64,000 bases of DNA from Impatiens glandulifera (Eukaryota; Streptophyta; Magnoliopsida; Ericales; Balsaminaceae). The stretch spans positions 27,585,819-27,649,818 of the forward strand of contig NC_061868.1 of NCBI RefSeq assembly GCF_907164915.1, in the 5' to 3' direction. Positions 1 through 10,510 of this stretch are shown piece after piece. The number at the start of each line of letters is the position of its first letter. Position 1 is the stretch's first letter. Below the pieces are notes generated by a model. It searched no databases. It was not told the DNA's origin and was given only the letters and a program-made list of their open reading frames with translations. The position numbers were made by a program, and so were the translations under genes.

Positions 1-93
1 GGTCAAACTCTATCTTCTAAAAACAATCGGTTAAACTATATTGTCAGTTTATGGACAAGGTCTGGAGAAGCTGTCAAATATCAGATTAGTCTG

Positions 94-531
94 TTGAAAT
101 CTACTAGATCCAAATCCGGTTTAGGATTTGATAGCAATGACCCGGACCAGTCCTGTAAAAAGTTAATCCCAGAAATAGACAAGATTAAAGCTATAAGCTT
201 TGTCAAAGGGAGCTTAAATGAGAATGGAACAGATCCAAGCTGTGATGAGTTAACCTTAAATGATGAGATTACTTATGTTTCGCCAACTGTTAGCTGGCTG
301 AAACTTAATATGGAAGCAGCCAACAAGTCTGGCATATTAAAACCTGACAGAAAGTCAAGGAGTTTTAGACAAAAACCATCTTCTAAGGTTAACAGTTCAG
401 CTGCTAACAGGAAGACGTCTGCTAAGCCTAAATCATACGCACCGATAACATCGCAACATGGAAAATCCATAAAAATAATCAAAGTATGGATTCCCAAGGG
501 ACTAATAAGCCATGGACCCAAAGAAAAATGA
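94..531 (+). pseudogene. Copia gag C-terminal remnant
   Basis: The 145-codon frame corresponds to the last quarter of the 600-aa gag at 49765-51567. Shared features are the acidic stretch with ELTLNDEITYVSPT (compare ELTAYYTEEKLTYVGPT), a Lys/Pro/Ser-rich basic tail, and the closing motif VWIPKGLISHGPK (compare VWMPKGLTACGPK). The frame ends at a TGA (529-531) where related elements have a Trp codon before Val-Pro. Reading beyond this stop stays in frame with the start of protease, so in this subfamily gag and pol seem to have been one frame. The N-terminal gag and zinc knuckle lie upstream of the window. Confidence 0.8.
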
Positions 532-730
532 GTACCGTATTTGTTATTGTCTTTGAATGCAGGTAAAACAAGAAAACAACTTGGAAGAGTCAAATGGCAT
601 CTGAACAACCGTCTGCTCGGACATAGCATATGACATTCAACAGCCTGAAGTGGCTGAAATCTTTACGAAGCCACTTCTCGAGTCTAAGTTTTCTTACCTT
701 AGAAATATTTTTAGGATTGTTAGATTACAA
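532..730 (+). pseudogene. Copia pol remnant: protease start joined to RNase H end
   Basis: After the gag stop the same frame reads up to a degraded version of the protease start (WHLNN where the 14-kb element has WYLDS, near 594-610). From about 640 the translation matches the pol C-terminus: VAEIFTKPLLESKFSYLRN, compare VVDIFTKPLQEAKFSQFR at about 54728-54781. Integrase, reverse transcriptase and most of RNase H are deleted. Confidence 0.75.
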
Positions 731-768
731 TAATGCCTAGATTATATTTAAATCATGAACTCACCTGG

Positions 769-975
769 TTTTGATAATTTAGCTTAAATAATCAAAAGGG
801 GACAAATTGTTGGGTTAAGATTTTTAATGTTTAAATTGGTTTTGATAATTTAGCTTAAATAATCAAAAAAGGAGAAATTGTTAGGTTAAGATGTTTATTG
901 TTTAAACTAGTTTTAATAATTTAGTTTAAATAATCAAAAAGAGAGAAATTGTTGGGTTAAGATTTTTAATTGATT
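769..975 (+). repeat. Three ~71-bp tandem units, each with a purine tract and LTR-start-like motif
   Basis: Units start at 769, 840 and 911. Each holds TTTTGATAATTTAG, a short AT spacer, a purine tract of the type AAAAGGRGA, and then AAATTGTTGGGTTAAG, which resembles the LTR start at 1617. A fourth, partial version directly precedes the LTR. The 14-kb element has two related blocks (60818-60882 and 60983-61047). Multiple polypurine tracts near the 3' LTR are a reported hallmark of Sireviruses. Confidence 0.8.
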
Positions 976-1031
976 TAAAATAACTTAACATTCTTGATTT
1001 TAATGACTGATGAAATGACTTTTGATAATAA

Positions 1032-1220
1032 ATGGTGGCCATCACAAGGGATGTAGCCATCAATTGGTCGAAATTCCTCTTCAATAATCTGGTTAGAATG
1101 ATTTCCTCTCGAAAGAAGATCTTTGGTTATGATGCTCCTCTTAGAGCATTCCTCTGTTGTTTCCTTACTGAACCTGGTCAAGGGTTTCAGTTTAATCCAT
1201 CCAAAATCTTGAACAACTAG
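1032..1220 (+). pseudogene. Accessory-ORF domain fragment (C-terminal half)
   Basis: The 62 codons match the second half of the accessory domain found three times at 55345-60707: here AINWSKFLFNNLVRMI, there VNWSRVLFDVLIWMI and AINWSTIIFQNLKTMV, followed by a Gly/Pro-containing end. It lies between the pol stump and the LTR, the same relative position as in the 14-kb element. The N-terminal half is lost. The following 150 bases are basic and degenerate. The domain resembles the family described as putative plant transposon protein (PF20167-like); that assignment is inferred from layout only. Confidence 0.7.
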
Positions 1221-1779
1221 AAGGTTGTCGACTAAGTTCTTCGGGTGAGTAGGCTCAGGTCGAAGAAACGAAATAGGGATGTCAATAACTCAGCTCTAAC
1301 CTTAGCCATAGAGTGGGCCGTAGATTCCCTTCCCGAATGATGTTAAAAAGGGGGAAAGAAAAGGAAAAAGATTAGACTTAGACTTAGGGGAAGGTAGACT
1401 TAGACTTAGGGGGAAGGAAGAATCTTTTGATGTTTTGGGTGTTGATGTTTTTGAACTATGTTTTTTGTAAATTTTCTTGAAAAATATTCCTGATGTTTCA
1501 ATTTATTCTTTTATGTGCCATAAAATATGAACAATTTAGTTTCATCTACTGTATTATTGAATATTCTAATCTCTTATCTATGCAAAGTTTTAACATCATC
1601 ATCAAAAGGAGGAAATTGTTGGGTCAAATTATTTTGACTAAGGGTCAAAGTATTATAACTAATGAAATTTTGATAATGAGTATGTATAAAAATCAAAGAA
1701 AAAATCTAAGCCGTCTAATTGTCTTTGTGCAGGTGCATTAAAACATGCTAAATTAGACTAAGTCTGAATGAGGTTCATT

Positions 1780-2640
1780 AGACTTACTGGCTAATAGACG
1801 CATTAAGTTAGACGTGCAGTCTAATGGATACGTAGTTAGACGTGCAGTCTAATAGAAGTAGTTAGACGTGTAGTCTAACAGATACGTAGTTAGTGTGTAA
1901 TCTAACAGATATGTAATTAGACGTGCAGTATAACAGATACGTAGTTAGACGTGCAATCTAATAGACATAGTTATACGTGCAGTCTAACAGACGTAGTTAG
2001 ACGTGCAGTCTAACAGATACGTAGTTAGACGTGGAGTTTAACAGATACGTAGTTAGACGTGCAGTCTAATAGACGTAGTTAGATGTGTCGTCTAACAGAT
2101 ACGTAGTTAGACGTGTAGTCTAACAAACGTATTTAGAAGTGCAGTCTAATAGATACGTAGTTATACGTGCAGTCTAATAGATAAGTAGTTAGACGTGCAT
2201 TCTAACAGATACGTAGTTAGACGTGCAGTCTAATAGATACGTAGTTAGACGTACAGTCTAATAGATACATAGTTAGACGTGTAGTCTAACAGATATGTAG
2301 TTAGACGTGCAATCTAACAGATACGTAGTTAGACGTGCAGTCTAACAGATACGTAGTTAGACGTGCATTTTAATAGATACGTAGTTAGACGTGCATTCTA
2401 ACAGATGAGAGTTAGATGTGCAGTCTAATTCCTTCAGATTAGTCTGAATTGAAACGTAGTTAGACGTGCCGTCTAAAAGATGAGAGTTAGACGTGCAGTC
2501 TAACTCCTTCAGATTAGTGTGAAGGGAACCGTAATTAAATGTGTCGTCTAATTCCATTAGACCTGGTGGTCTAATTGATATTGCTGTTAGACGGGGGCGT
2601 CTAACTTCATTAGACTTGTTGGTCTAATTGAAGAATGTGT
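1780..2640. repeat. Hairpin minisatellite inside the LTR
   Basis: Roughly 30 imperfect units of about 20-30 bp follow each other. Most contain TTAGAC, a 5-base spacer (usually GTGCA) and GTCTAA, a 6-bp perfect inverted repeat, then a short linker such as CAGATACGTAG. Near the right end the spacer changes (CTGGTG, GGGGGC, TTGTTG) while the TTAGAC/GTCTAA arms stay. Several units carry TTAGAT, which could still pair with GTCTAA in RNA through G-U. There is no array-leader or cas context, so it is not a CRISPR array. Confidence 0.9.
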
Positions 2641-2917
2641 AATGCCACGCTTTTGCAGTTGCTTAAAACTAGCATTCGTCTACCCACGATCAACTAGCTG
2701 TATGCTACTCCAGCTCCACTATTCCGTGCAGATCAGTACGACAGCTAGTTGCAACCAATGAACTAATTCCACGTAATCAAATATTCTTCATACTACTTGT
2801 TTCTTACAGGACAATTCTAGAAGAATATTCGGCGCACTACCAGATTGGTACGGCCACGTTCATGGTGCTTAAAGTTTGTTGTACCTGTGTACTATGGAGG
2901 CTTTCCAATGGGCGTTC

Positions 2918-2969
2918 GCCACGTGTCATTATAGAAGATTCGACCGTTGGTTCATGCTCTCTATTTAAA
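2918..2969 (+). promoter_or_regulatory. Putative LTR core promoter
   Basis: It contains CCACGTGTC (G-box/ABRE-like, near 2919-2927), then GACCGTTGG (2942-2950) and a TATA-like TATTTAAA (2962-2969). GACCGTTGG also lies just upstream of the TATA box in the otherwise diverged LTRs at 40573, 48389 and 61046, which supports this as the promoter. The transcription start is not known. Confidence 0.5.
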
Positions 2970-3510
2970 GATCCTCAAGGAGAACAGATGAACGGCCAGC
3001 CAGACACTTGACAATAACACAATATGCATACGAACGAACTACTGAACTTACAATCTCACAAATTACTTTCTTGTTTACTGGTTTTGTACATCAAGAGACT
3101 GATAGAATCAAAGTATTTTCTAGCTGAATGATATTCTTCAATATATTGTAAGTTGAAAAGAGTTTGTTCTGTTCAACAGTGAGCTAGCTTTGCAACTGTA
3201 TTTGATTCTAAATAAAAGTATAGTGAATCCTTCTGGTGGTTGGAAGAAGGGGTAACGTAGGAGTGTTTTGCTCCGAACATCCATAAACAACTTTTTGTGT
3301 AATTTACATTCTGTCATCTTCTCCTTCATCGGTTCTTAGCTTCAAACCTAAGCAAATTTTTTTGCACTTGAATCGTTTAAGAGTTTGCAAGGGTTTATGA
3401 AGAATAGAAAGTGATTTAAATCCCTAACAGGATTTCTATCAAATTGTTTTTGTACGAAGTTGTCATCAATAGCTAGACCACTGTCTCTATTGGTTCTATC
3501 GATCCTTTCA

Positions 3511-3707
3511 GTATTAATAGAGGGCTTAGAGGGGAAGAGATTGCAGAGTTCATAAGGGAAGTAAGTGATGGTTGGTGAAAATGGGAAAAAAGATAAGGGT
3601 TAAAGTTGGAGAAAAGAAAAACAATATCAAAAATAAAGAAGAATAAGACATTGATGGTGTTGTGGAAGAATTGATCAGGCTTATTAATGGAGAAAGCAAA
3701 AATTTAT
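3511..3707 (+). pseudogene. UGT C-terminal fragment (broken)
   Basis: The translation matches the last ~60 residues of the UGTs in this window: GGLRGEEIAEFIREV, then a frame break, then remnants of the Lys-rich KIKSKGEED end and the NGESK tail. Small indels and stops make it unreadable as one frame. It is the copy A equivalent of 32698-32895. The copia LTR ending at 3510 interrupts it directly before the Gly-Gly-Leu motif. Upstream exons are not present to the left within the window. Confidence 0.8.
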
Positions 3708-4063
3708 AACTCCTTATTCATATTTTAAATAGACAAGTTATAAGTTGTTTTATTAAGGTATGAATAGGTCAATGCTTAAAAAATATTATTGACTAATTTA
3801 AGACTGTCCATTCTATTGTTGTTATTATTATTGTCATAGTAATGAATAAAGGTAAAGATAATTAATTATGAATAACCTCTCTAATCATTGAGTTTTTATA
3901 ATTTGGAGCCATCGCTCCAATTAGATAATCAACACATTGATCTGTTCACTAGTCAAGTTCTTCTTATACTAATTTATCATGGTCTTTCTTGTTTGGATTT
4001 TGATAGAAACCTTAAATTCGAAAATGACCGCTTCATTCATTCCGAGTTAAACATGAAGCGAGC
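3708..4063. other. UGT 3' flank, no gene seen
   Basis: AT-rich sequence collinear with 32896-33290 in copy B. No coding potential, RNA gene or repeat structure recognised. Confidence 0.6.
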
Positions 4064-4510
4064 GTATTTGGATCACTCTCATTTACAACGTTAATAGAAG
4101 TGAAACAAACTTCACTCGATAACGCTTGATTCTCTTCTATAAGCAACTTAAATAAAAGTGAAGCAAACTTTACTCGACAGCGCTTGCTTAACTTATATTA
4201 GCAGTGTTAATAGAATGAAGCAAAATTCACTCGATAACGCTTGCTTCCCTTCATTCGATAACGCTTGTTTCCCTTCTATAATTTGCGTAAATAGAAGTGA
4301 AACAAGCTTCACTTAATAGCGCTTGCTTTCACTTATATTAGCAACATTAATACAAATGAAGTAAACTCCACTCGATAACGCTAATTTCACTTATATAAGC
4401 AATTTAAATAAAAGTGAAACAATTTTCACTCGATAGCGCTTCACTTGTATTCAACGTCAATAAAAATGAAACACTTTCACTTTTTTTAACAATGCTAATA
4501 GAGTGAATCA
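4064..4510. repeat. Palindromic ~65-75-bp repeat array (copy A)
   Basis: About six imperfect units contain GAAGTGAAACAA and its inverse TTGCTTCACTT or TTCACTCGATAACGCTTG, separated by short TTAGCAAC-type linkers. Each unit can fold on itself. Related motifs recur at about 5200-5285 (AGTGAAACGC with CACTTGTATTGACG). The array is conserved but larger in copy B (33290-33790). It could be subterminal repeats of an unidentified DNA transposon. Confidence 0.7.
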
Positions 4511-5478
4511 ATCTTAACTCGATTGTATATAATATTTTTTTTATATTCATTTATTTATAACAAAATATTTTATTAATTTATTTATATTTATGTTATCAAC
4601 TAAATTATTATTTACTATATTAATTATTTTATTATTAATTAAATCATCATTTACCATAATAATTATTTTAATTTATAAAAATAAATATTTGATTTATTTA
4701 TAATAATTTTGATAAAAAAAATGTTTTCGACAAAATGTGTTCATGCTACGTAATTTCAGCTTTGATGATCATTTCACATTAAACCTCATCTCTTCTAATT
4801 TCACTCTGTTAAATAGTATGATTTCATCTATAAACACTTAGGTTTAAGTGAGTGATATGATTGTGGGGTGTTATGTAGTTCTCATTTATAAAAAAAAAGT
4901 ATGATTTTCAATTTCTCTCTATACGATTTGCCGAAAACAAGTTCGGGATGAAGCAAAAACTTACTATTTTTTGTCGAAGACTTATTTCACGATTTTTTTT
5001 AGCAAATAAATTCCCCTGTAGCTCATTACTTCACAATTTTGGGGTGAAAATGATACATTTTAAAAATTATTTGCAAGTAACGAATTGTTTTGACAATTAA
5101 CAAGATTCTATTTTGTTAATATTCAGGAATGAAACAATAATGATGATAATGATGAGAGATATATTATTTCTTTAATATTATAAGTTGATTTTGTTTATAG
5201 TGAAACGCACTCCCATGTGAATCACATTTCACTTGTATTGACGCTGTAAATATAGTGAAACGCGCTCTCAAGTAAAGCTTGCTTTACTTGTGTATTGATC
5301 AATAATAACACAATATACAGCCTTCATTTAACAAGATTTTTTTTATTTTTTCAACTTCACCAATATTTCGCTTTTTCCATTATCAAGAATTGATAGTGAA
5401 TATACGAGTTGCCACCATCAATTAAATTTTGATCAAAATAGTCAAATTTTGAAGAATATTTTAGCATAATTTAATCCA
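4511..5478. other. AT-rich spacer, no gene seen
   Basis: Collinear with about 33791-34760 in copy B. It contains short GTGAAAC/CACTT inverted motifs near 5200-5285 but no open frame resembling a known protein. Confidence 0.55.
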
Positions 5479-6710
5479 TATATCGGTAGAGAATTTGAGA
5501 TAGAATAAGATGTCTATGAATTTTATTTAGCATACGCTAAAATATTTGAATTTGGTATAAGACGCAATTCAAAACATAATGATAAATCAGGTTCAATATT
5601 AGATATGATTTTTGTTGTTGTAGTGCACATGGTCAAAGGGGAAAAACAAAAGATATGTTTATGTTAAATGCATTCGTTCTAAAACAAGGTTCAGTTGTGA
5701 GGCAAAAATGGAGATAAAAAGGGCAGATAATAGAGTGTTTAAAGTAGTGAATTTTCTTAGTGAGCATAGTCATCCTCTTGTAAGTCCAAAGAAATCTCAC
5801 ATTTATAGATGTCATAGGAATATTTATATATCTGCAAACTTACAAATTGAAATGACATCAGATGTGAGAATCTCTCTAAAGGCATCAAATGCTCTTATGA
5901 TGAAACAAGTAGGTGGGAGGGACAATTTATGTTTTATTCCTGAAGATTACAAAACTACTTGCGATCCAAAAAATAGAGATTGTTAGTGAAAGCTAGTCTT
6001 TTGAAGAGGTATGTATCCTACAAACATAATATCTTAGATATTTTTCAAGAACTTTAACAGACTCATTGATGAAAGTATATATTATGAGTTAAAAGCTTAT
6101 TTTAGATCAATTATTAGTGCGCCAAGTTTGTCCTACCCAATTGAGATCTTAAAGGATGCAAATAGTATTTACACTCTTGAGGTATTCAAAATTTTGAACA
6201 ACAATGGTTCATGTCTCACGACTGCGATGTAGAAATATTTGAGGATGTTGATACACACAAACTATAAAATAACTCCCCATAAAAGGAGATACCATCATAT
6301 AGTTACAGTTGATAAAATTGAGTGTAACTGTCAGATTTGATTTTGGTGAGATTTTGTTTGCTCTTATTCTGAAGATATTCACGATGAGAAACATCATTAA
6401 GATTTCTCCTAAGTTGATATTAAGAAGGCGGACTCGAACCACAAAAAATAGATATTTCAATGGTGAACATAATATATTTAGTCAATGTAAGATTGTTAAT
6501 AATAAGTTACAATAAGAGAGTCAAACACCAGTTGGATTTGCTTCAGGTGATGGTACCCTCTATAAGTGTCAAAGAAATTAAATCGAAGAGAAAACTGACT
6601 CTGGTAAGAGAATGAAAGGTGTCTTAGAGAATAATTCAAAGAAAAAGAAAAGAAACAAGAAAAACAGCCAAACAACAATAATTCTAGTATATTTTAATGT
6701 CAACAACTAA
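5479..6710 (+). pseudogene. FAR1/FRS-like (MULE-derived) pseudogene, copy A
   Basis: FAR1-RELATED SEQUENCE proteins combine an N-terminal zinc-binding DNA-binding domain, a MULE transposase core and a SWIM zinc finger. Here the DNA-binding part is visible as GREFEIE (5485) with VYEFYLAYAKI shortly after, then FLSEHSHPLVSPKKSH and YRCHRNIY (5708-5830), followed by LMMKQVGG. The SWIM region appears near 6320-6450 (FDFGEILFALILKIF, then RRRTRTTKN) and a Lys-rich tail near 6610-6670. The transposase core is missing and there are several stops and frameshifts. The order and losses are the same in copy B, so it was already dead before the duplication. Confidence 0.75.
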
Positions 6711-7712
6711 TACACTAACAACTCCACAACATTGAAATAAAAGTTTGAGCGTAGATGTTGATACTCCATTTACTGTACTTTTGTTATCTCAACTTTCTTA
6801 GGTAGGGTCGACAATGTTTAAAGGACCTTCACTTCACATTGCTTCTTTAAACGACGGATCTTGAAATCTTTAAAAATTGAAATATATGCATGTAATTTTC
6901 ATGTAAAACTATTTACACATTAATGTAAAACGATTTATACCTTAGTGTAAACTTAGTAAAAACCTACAATATAATTTACTAAAGTTCTTAAAACATAAAA
7001 TTTGATTAGAAAATTTGTTAAAATCATTCATAATGCTTGATTTAATGTTCAAATACTACTTTTAACGGTTTAAAACTGAAATAAATACACAACATACTAT
7101 TTGAAATCCTTGAAAACTGAAATATATGCATGTAATTTTCATATAAAATTATTTACACATTCATGTAAAACCATTTATACATTTATGTATATATTAAAAC
7201 TATCAATAATTTCTATGTACAGGTTCGAATATCTCATATAAAAATTTTGGTCTTGAGTTTTTGGTTGAAGAACACTAGAGGGATGGTGGTGTATAGAGGA
7301 CATCAATTAATTTTTCAATTATTTGAAGAAAATTACATTTCTTCTTTCAAGGAAACATAGTTCCTGGCAGGATTTCGGTTCTTGGAATTGTTGCATCGCG
7401 TTTAAATGATGGATGCCCAGTGGGATGCAACATAAAATCGAGTTTCGTCCATTCATAATTCCATTACGAATTTGTCATAAATCATTTAATTGTTTCTTAT
7501 TATTATAATAGGTTTGCCTTTTTTCTTTTCCATGTTGTTTTGAAGTCCACAAGAACACAGTTAGAATGCGAGCTTTCACTATAAGATACCATAAGCGTGC
7601 GAGATTTACTAGCATTCAACATTTTAAAGAACACAATTGAATGACTTATTGGTTTGCTGTTAATTATTCTCTTCTATGTATAATAATAAAAAATGAAGAT
7701 TACAAAAATGAG
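6711..7712. other. Spacer without recognisable gene
   Basis: Collinear with about 36070-37070. It holds two loosely repeated AT-rich stretches starting ATATATGCATGTAATTTTCA (6882 and 7122), giving a degenerate ~240-bp direct repeat. No protein was recognised. Confidence 0.55.
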
Positions 7713-8104
7713 TTAGTGAAGGAATCTAATTACCTGAAATGCTAGTATTTTACTACTATGTGTATCATCATGTCTCCATACATGTAAATCATGTTGAAAT
7801 AAGTAAAACCTTTTCAATTGAGAATCTGAGAATTTGAATATTGACCATTTATGATCGTTTAGTTTATGTAATCTTCTTTGGAGCGAGGAAATTGAGTTCT
7901 CAAAGCAACTCAATCGAACTAGCCACTTGTTCCGCCTCTTTACCTCTAATGGACCACGAGCTCTGGACAATATGAATATTGACCATTTATGATCGTTTAG
8001 CTTATATAATCTTCTTTCGAGCGAGGAAATTGAGTTCTCAAAGCAACTCAATCGAACTAGCCACTTGTTCCGCCTCTTTACCTCTAATGGACCACGAGCT
8101 CTTG
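7713..8104 (-). pseudogene. Unidentified coding-like fragment with in-frame 46-codon duplication, copy A
   Basis: On the minus strand a 112-codon frame contains two tandem copies of a 138-bp unit (from 7837 and 7975). Each encodes a block with RGPLEVKRRNKWLV, FENSISSL, RRLYKLNDHKWSIF. The unit length is a multiple of three, so the frame continues through both. A unique C-terminal part follows (LKRFYLFQHDLHVW). Upstream the frame is interrupted. I do not recognise the family. It may be a gene fragment; the equal open frame in copy B is the only argument that it was coding. Confidence 0.4.
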
Positions 8105-9726
8105 GACAAGTGCGATTTGACGTCTGAAATAAGATCCTCTTAAAGGCGACATCAATGTCTGGTATATAAATGCCTTAGTCGGGCTTCATATATCTCCCCC
8201 AACATTCCTTAATGTTTTAAGAAAGAAATCATTAGGTGTAAGATACTCAATACCGTTCAGCGTAGTAAAAGTAATCTCTGCAACCCATATTGTCATTGGA
8301 TATATATGGTTCAATTATTTTTTCAAAATTGGAAGGATGGTTGGTTGAGCGTTGTTGTTTTTTTAGTCTTTGCATTTTAATTTATCTAGTTTTGTGTTGT
8401 TGGTTTAACACCTTCAAATCAAACATCAAGTCATTATTCATCAACTAGTTTTCATCAAAAGAGCCCTTGTCAAAATTTAAAGCTTTTCATTTTTTTAAGT
8501 CTTATTAGGATTCAGGTCATTTAAATAACCCGGTTATTAAATGATTGATGGTTTTGAGGTAGGTATATTTTTAGTATAAAGATTTAAAGTATTAATACAT
8601 AATGATAAAATAAAAATAATAATTTTTAAAAAATAATATATTTTAATATTTTAGATAATGAATTGAATAATGAGATAAATGAGAGAAATAGTGATATGAT
8701 ATTTGAGGAGTGATAGGGGTGAAGTTTAGTATAAAGAATAATGAGGAATGGTGTGTCACTACATCACTCAATAGAAAAATTAGGATTTAGGGTTTAAGTT
8801 TTTATAAAACAATTGTTATTTTTTTAGCGTTTTGCGCCACGTAATTCCCTCTCAAATTCTTCCTTTCAAATTCCCTCCTCAATCATTTCTAAATAACCTT
8901 ACATTTAAATAAGTTATAAGTTAGTTATAAGTTATAACCTTACCCGTAATTATGTTTTTGGGTTATAAGTTATTTAAATAACCTTGTACCATTTTTAATC
9001 ATTCAGAACACACTTTTTAGATTTGAAATGAAATTGGTTGATCAAACTAAATAAACATACAAATAAAATAAAAAATATAAATGTTCCAACCTTACACAAG
9101 TTTCTTAGTAGTCATATGCTTCCAATTAGTCCTGGTGTATGTTCTTCAACCATAATACAATATATTATATAATATATTATATTTAAGTTAAAAAATATGA
9201 TAAATAAATTTTAAAAGTATTATGAAATAAATTTAAAGTTATTTTTTATTTGAACAATTAACATTATACTCCACCGCCGTAGTCCATACAAATACAAAAT
9301 TATTTATTATATACATAAATATGTAAACATATATAAATAAAAAAGTTTAATATAAATGTAAAATTATTTATTTAAAGTTAAATTTTAAAATATTTATTTT
9401 TATTACAAAATATATTCAATTTTATTAATATTAATACAAAAATAAGGAACAATGTTATTATTATTTTTATTTACATAATACTATTATTCATCTGATAAGT
9501 TGTTAATCATTTTTTAAATTATTTTTATTATTTTTAATATACACAATTTTTTGATATTTTTTTTGGAACACATTTAAAATATTTTAGTAATTTATACATA
9601 TAAATATAAAATTTTAATTATATATTTTTTTTATTTTAAAAAATATAATCAAAATTTTATAGATTTTTTAAATAAGTATAATATAATAAAAAAACACGCC
9701 AAACGTGTGGCAACACTAATTATAAT
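8105..9726. other. AT-rich spacer
   Basis: Mostly A/T-rich, collinear with about 37461-39067. No open frame or RNA gene recognised. The left Mutator terminal repeat begins at its right edge. Confidence 0.6.
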
Positions 9727-9850
9727 GAGAAATTTAATGAAATGACCATAATAATTACATCATTTTGGGAAATAACCAGGGCCGGATAAAATTTATAAAA
9801 ATGACTCTTTTGGATGAAAATACCTTCGTGTCATGCGGCACGTTGGGTTA
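9727..9850 (+). repeat. MULE left terminal inverted repeat
   Basis: It matches, inverted, the segment ending at 14600. The outer 22 bases are the best conserved; inner matches include GATGAAAATACC and CATGCG. The corresponding copy in the second duplication starts at 39068. Confidence 0.7.
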
Positions 9851-10102
9851 TTACTTGACGCGACTGCGTGCCACGTGACAGGGTATTTTCGTCTTTATAC
9901 ATGCCCAAAGGGCCATTTTTGCAATGTTTATGAAGTGTTGGTCATTTTAAAAAAAAGCGCCCATCTCTTATAAAATGCGATGGCAAACTACGAACTGACT
10001 GCGACGAAGAGGTGTCGCATTTCTCTTCTCTACTCTTTAACCCTTATGTCCTTTATAGCTGAATTTTTTTGTGTTTAATTGATTCGCCTTGATTGAATTC
10101 AG

Positions 10103-10510
10103 ATGTCGATGGGGTCCCTGTTGATGAGGTTGGATGCAGTGGTACGGTCTAATGTTGATTCGCCTTGCGGAGCGAGCGCGATTGTTGATCGCTTGATAGT
10201 TATCGATTGCGTCTCGAGGTTGGTTGAATCTCGTGGATGCGTCTCACGAACGTGTCTCGCAACAATGATAAAAGTTTGGAATATGATTTGTTTTGATTTT
10301 GTTGTTTAGGCGATCAAAATGAGTGAGAATGATGGTGAAAGAATTGTATTTATAAATTTGGGGACAACTTGTTTTGATTCTCTTGTTAAAACTGTGGACA
10401 CTTCTCTTGTATTAAGTCGTCAACATTTTGTAGTTTGTTTATTCATTCATAATCATAGAAAATGGATGCTTGACTGTAGATTACTTTACCTTCTCTTTCA
10501 GTATAGCTGA
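10103..10510 (+). other. Unidentified MULE cargo with two short open frames
   Basis: Two adjacent small frames (10103-10309 and 10319-10510) lie downstream of the left terminal repeat. The first encodes MSMGSLLMRLDAVV and contains Ser/Arg/Cys-rich repeats made from GCGTCTCGCGA-like DNA repeats. Copy B (39418-39639) has extra repeat units. The second reads INLGTTCFDSLVKTVDTSLV and is not open in copy B. No family recognised; probably not a functional gene. Confidence 0.3.

Larger units (their letters stand above)
1..3510 (+). mobile_element. Decayed Sirevirus-like Ty1/copia element, right part (cut by window edge)
   Basis: Order seen: C-terminal gag (94-531), a stump of pol (532-730), three purine-tract repeats (769-975), an accessory-ORF fragment (1032-1220), a purine tract, then one long LTR (1617-3510). 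The gag end and the accessory fragment match, at protein level, the corresponding parts of the 14-kb element at 48389-62380, but the LTR is largely different, so this is a separate subfamily. Most of pol (protease core to RNase H) is missing. The right end abuts a UGT C-terminal fragment, so the element or its LTR inserted into a UGT. The left LTR and target duplication lie outside the window. Confidence 0.85.
1617..3510 (+). repeat. LTR of the decayed copia element (~1.9 kb)
   Basis: It starts TGTTGGGTC directly after a purine tract (1602-1616) and ends GATCCTTTCA, comparable to GATCCTAACA in the 14-kb element. The 3' third aligns with that element's LTR: GGGGTAACGTAGGAGTG (3250-3266) against GGGGTGACGTAGGAGTT, then CTCCGAACATCCATAAA, and a CCTAACAGGATT near the end. 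The 5' half is different and is dominated by a hairpin minisatellite. The length is at the high end for copia LTRs because of that array. Confidence 0.8.

Noticed and set aside
1780..2640. CRISPR-like repeat array
   Set aside because: Units lack unique spacers of constant length, there are no cas genes, and the array lies inside a plant retrotransposon LTR.
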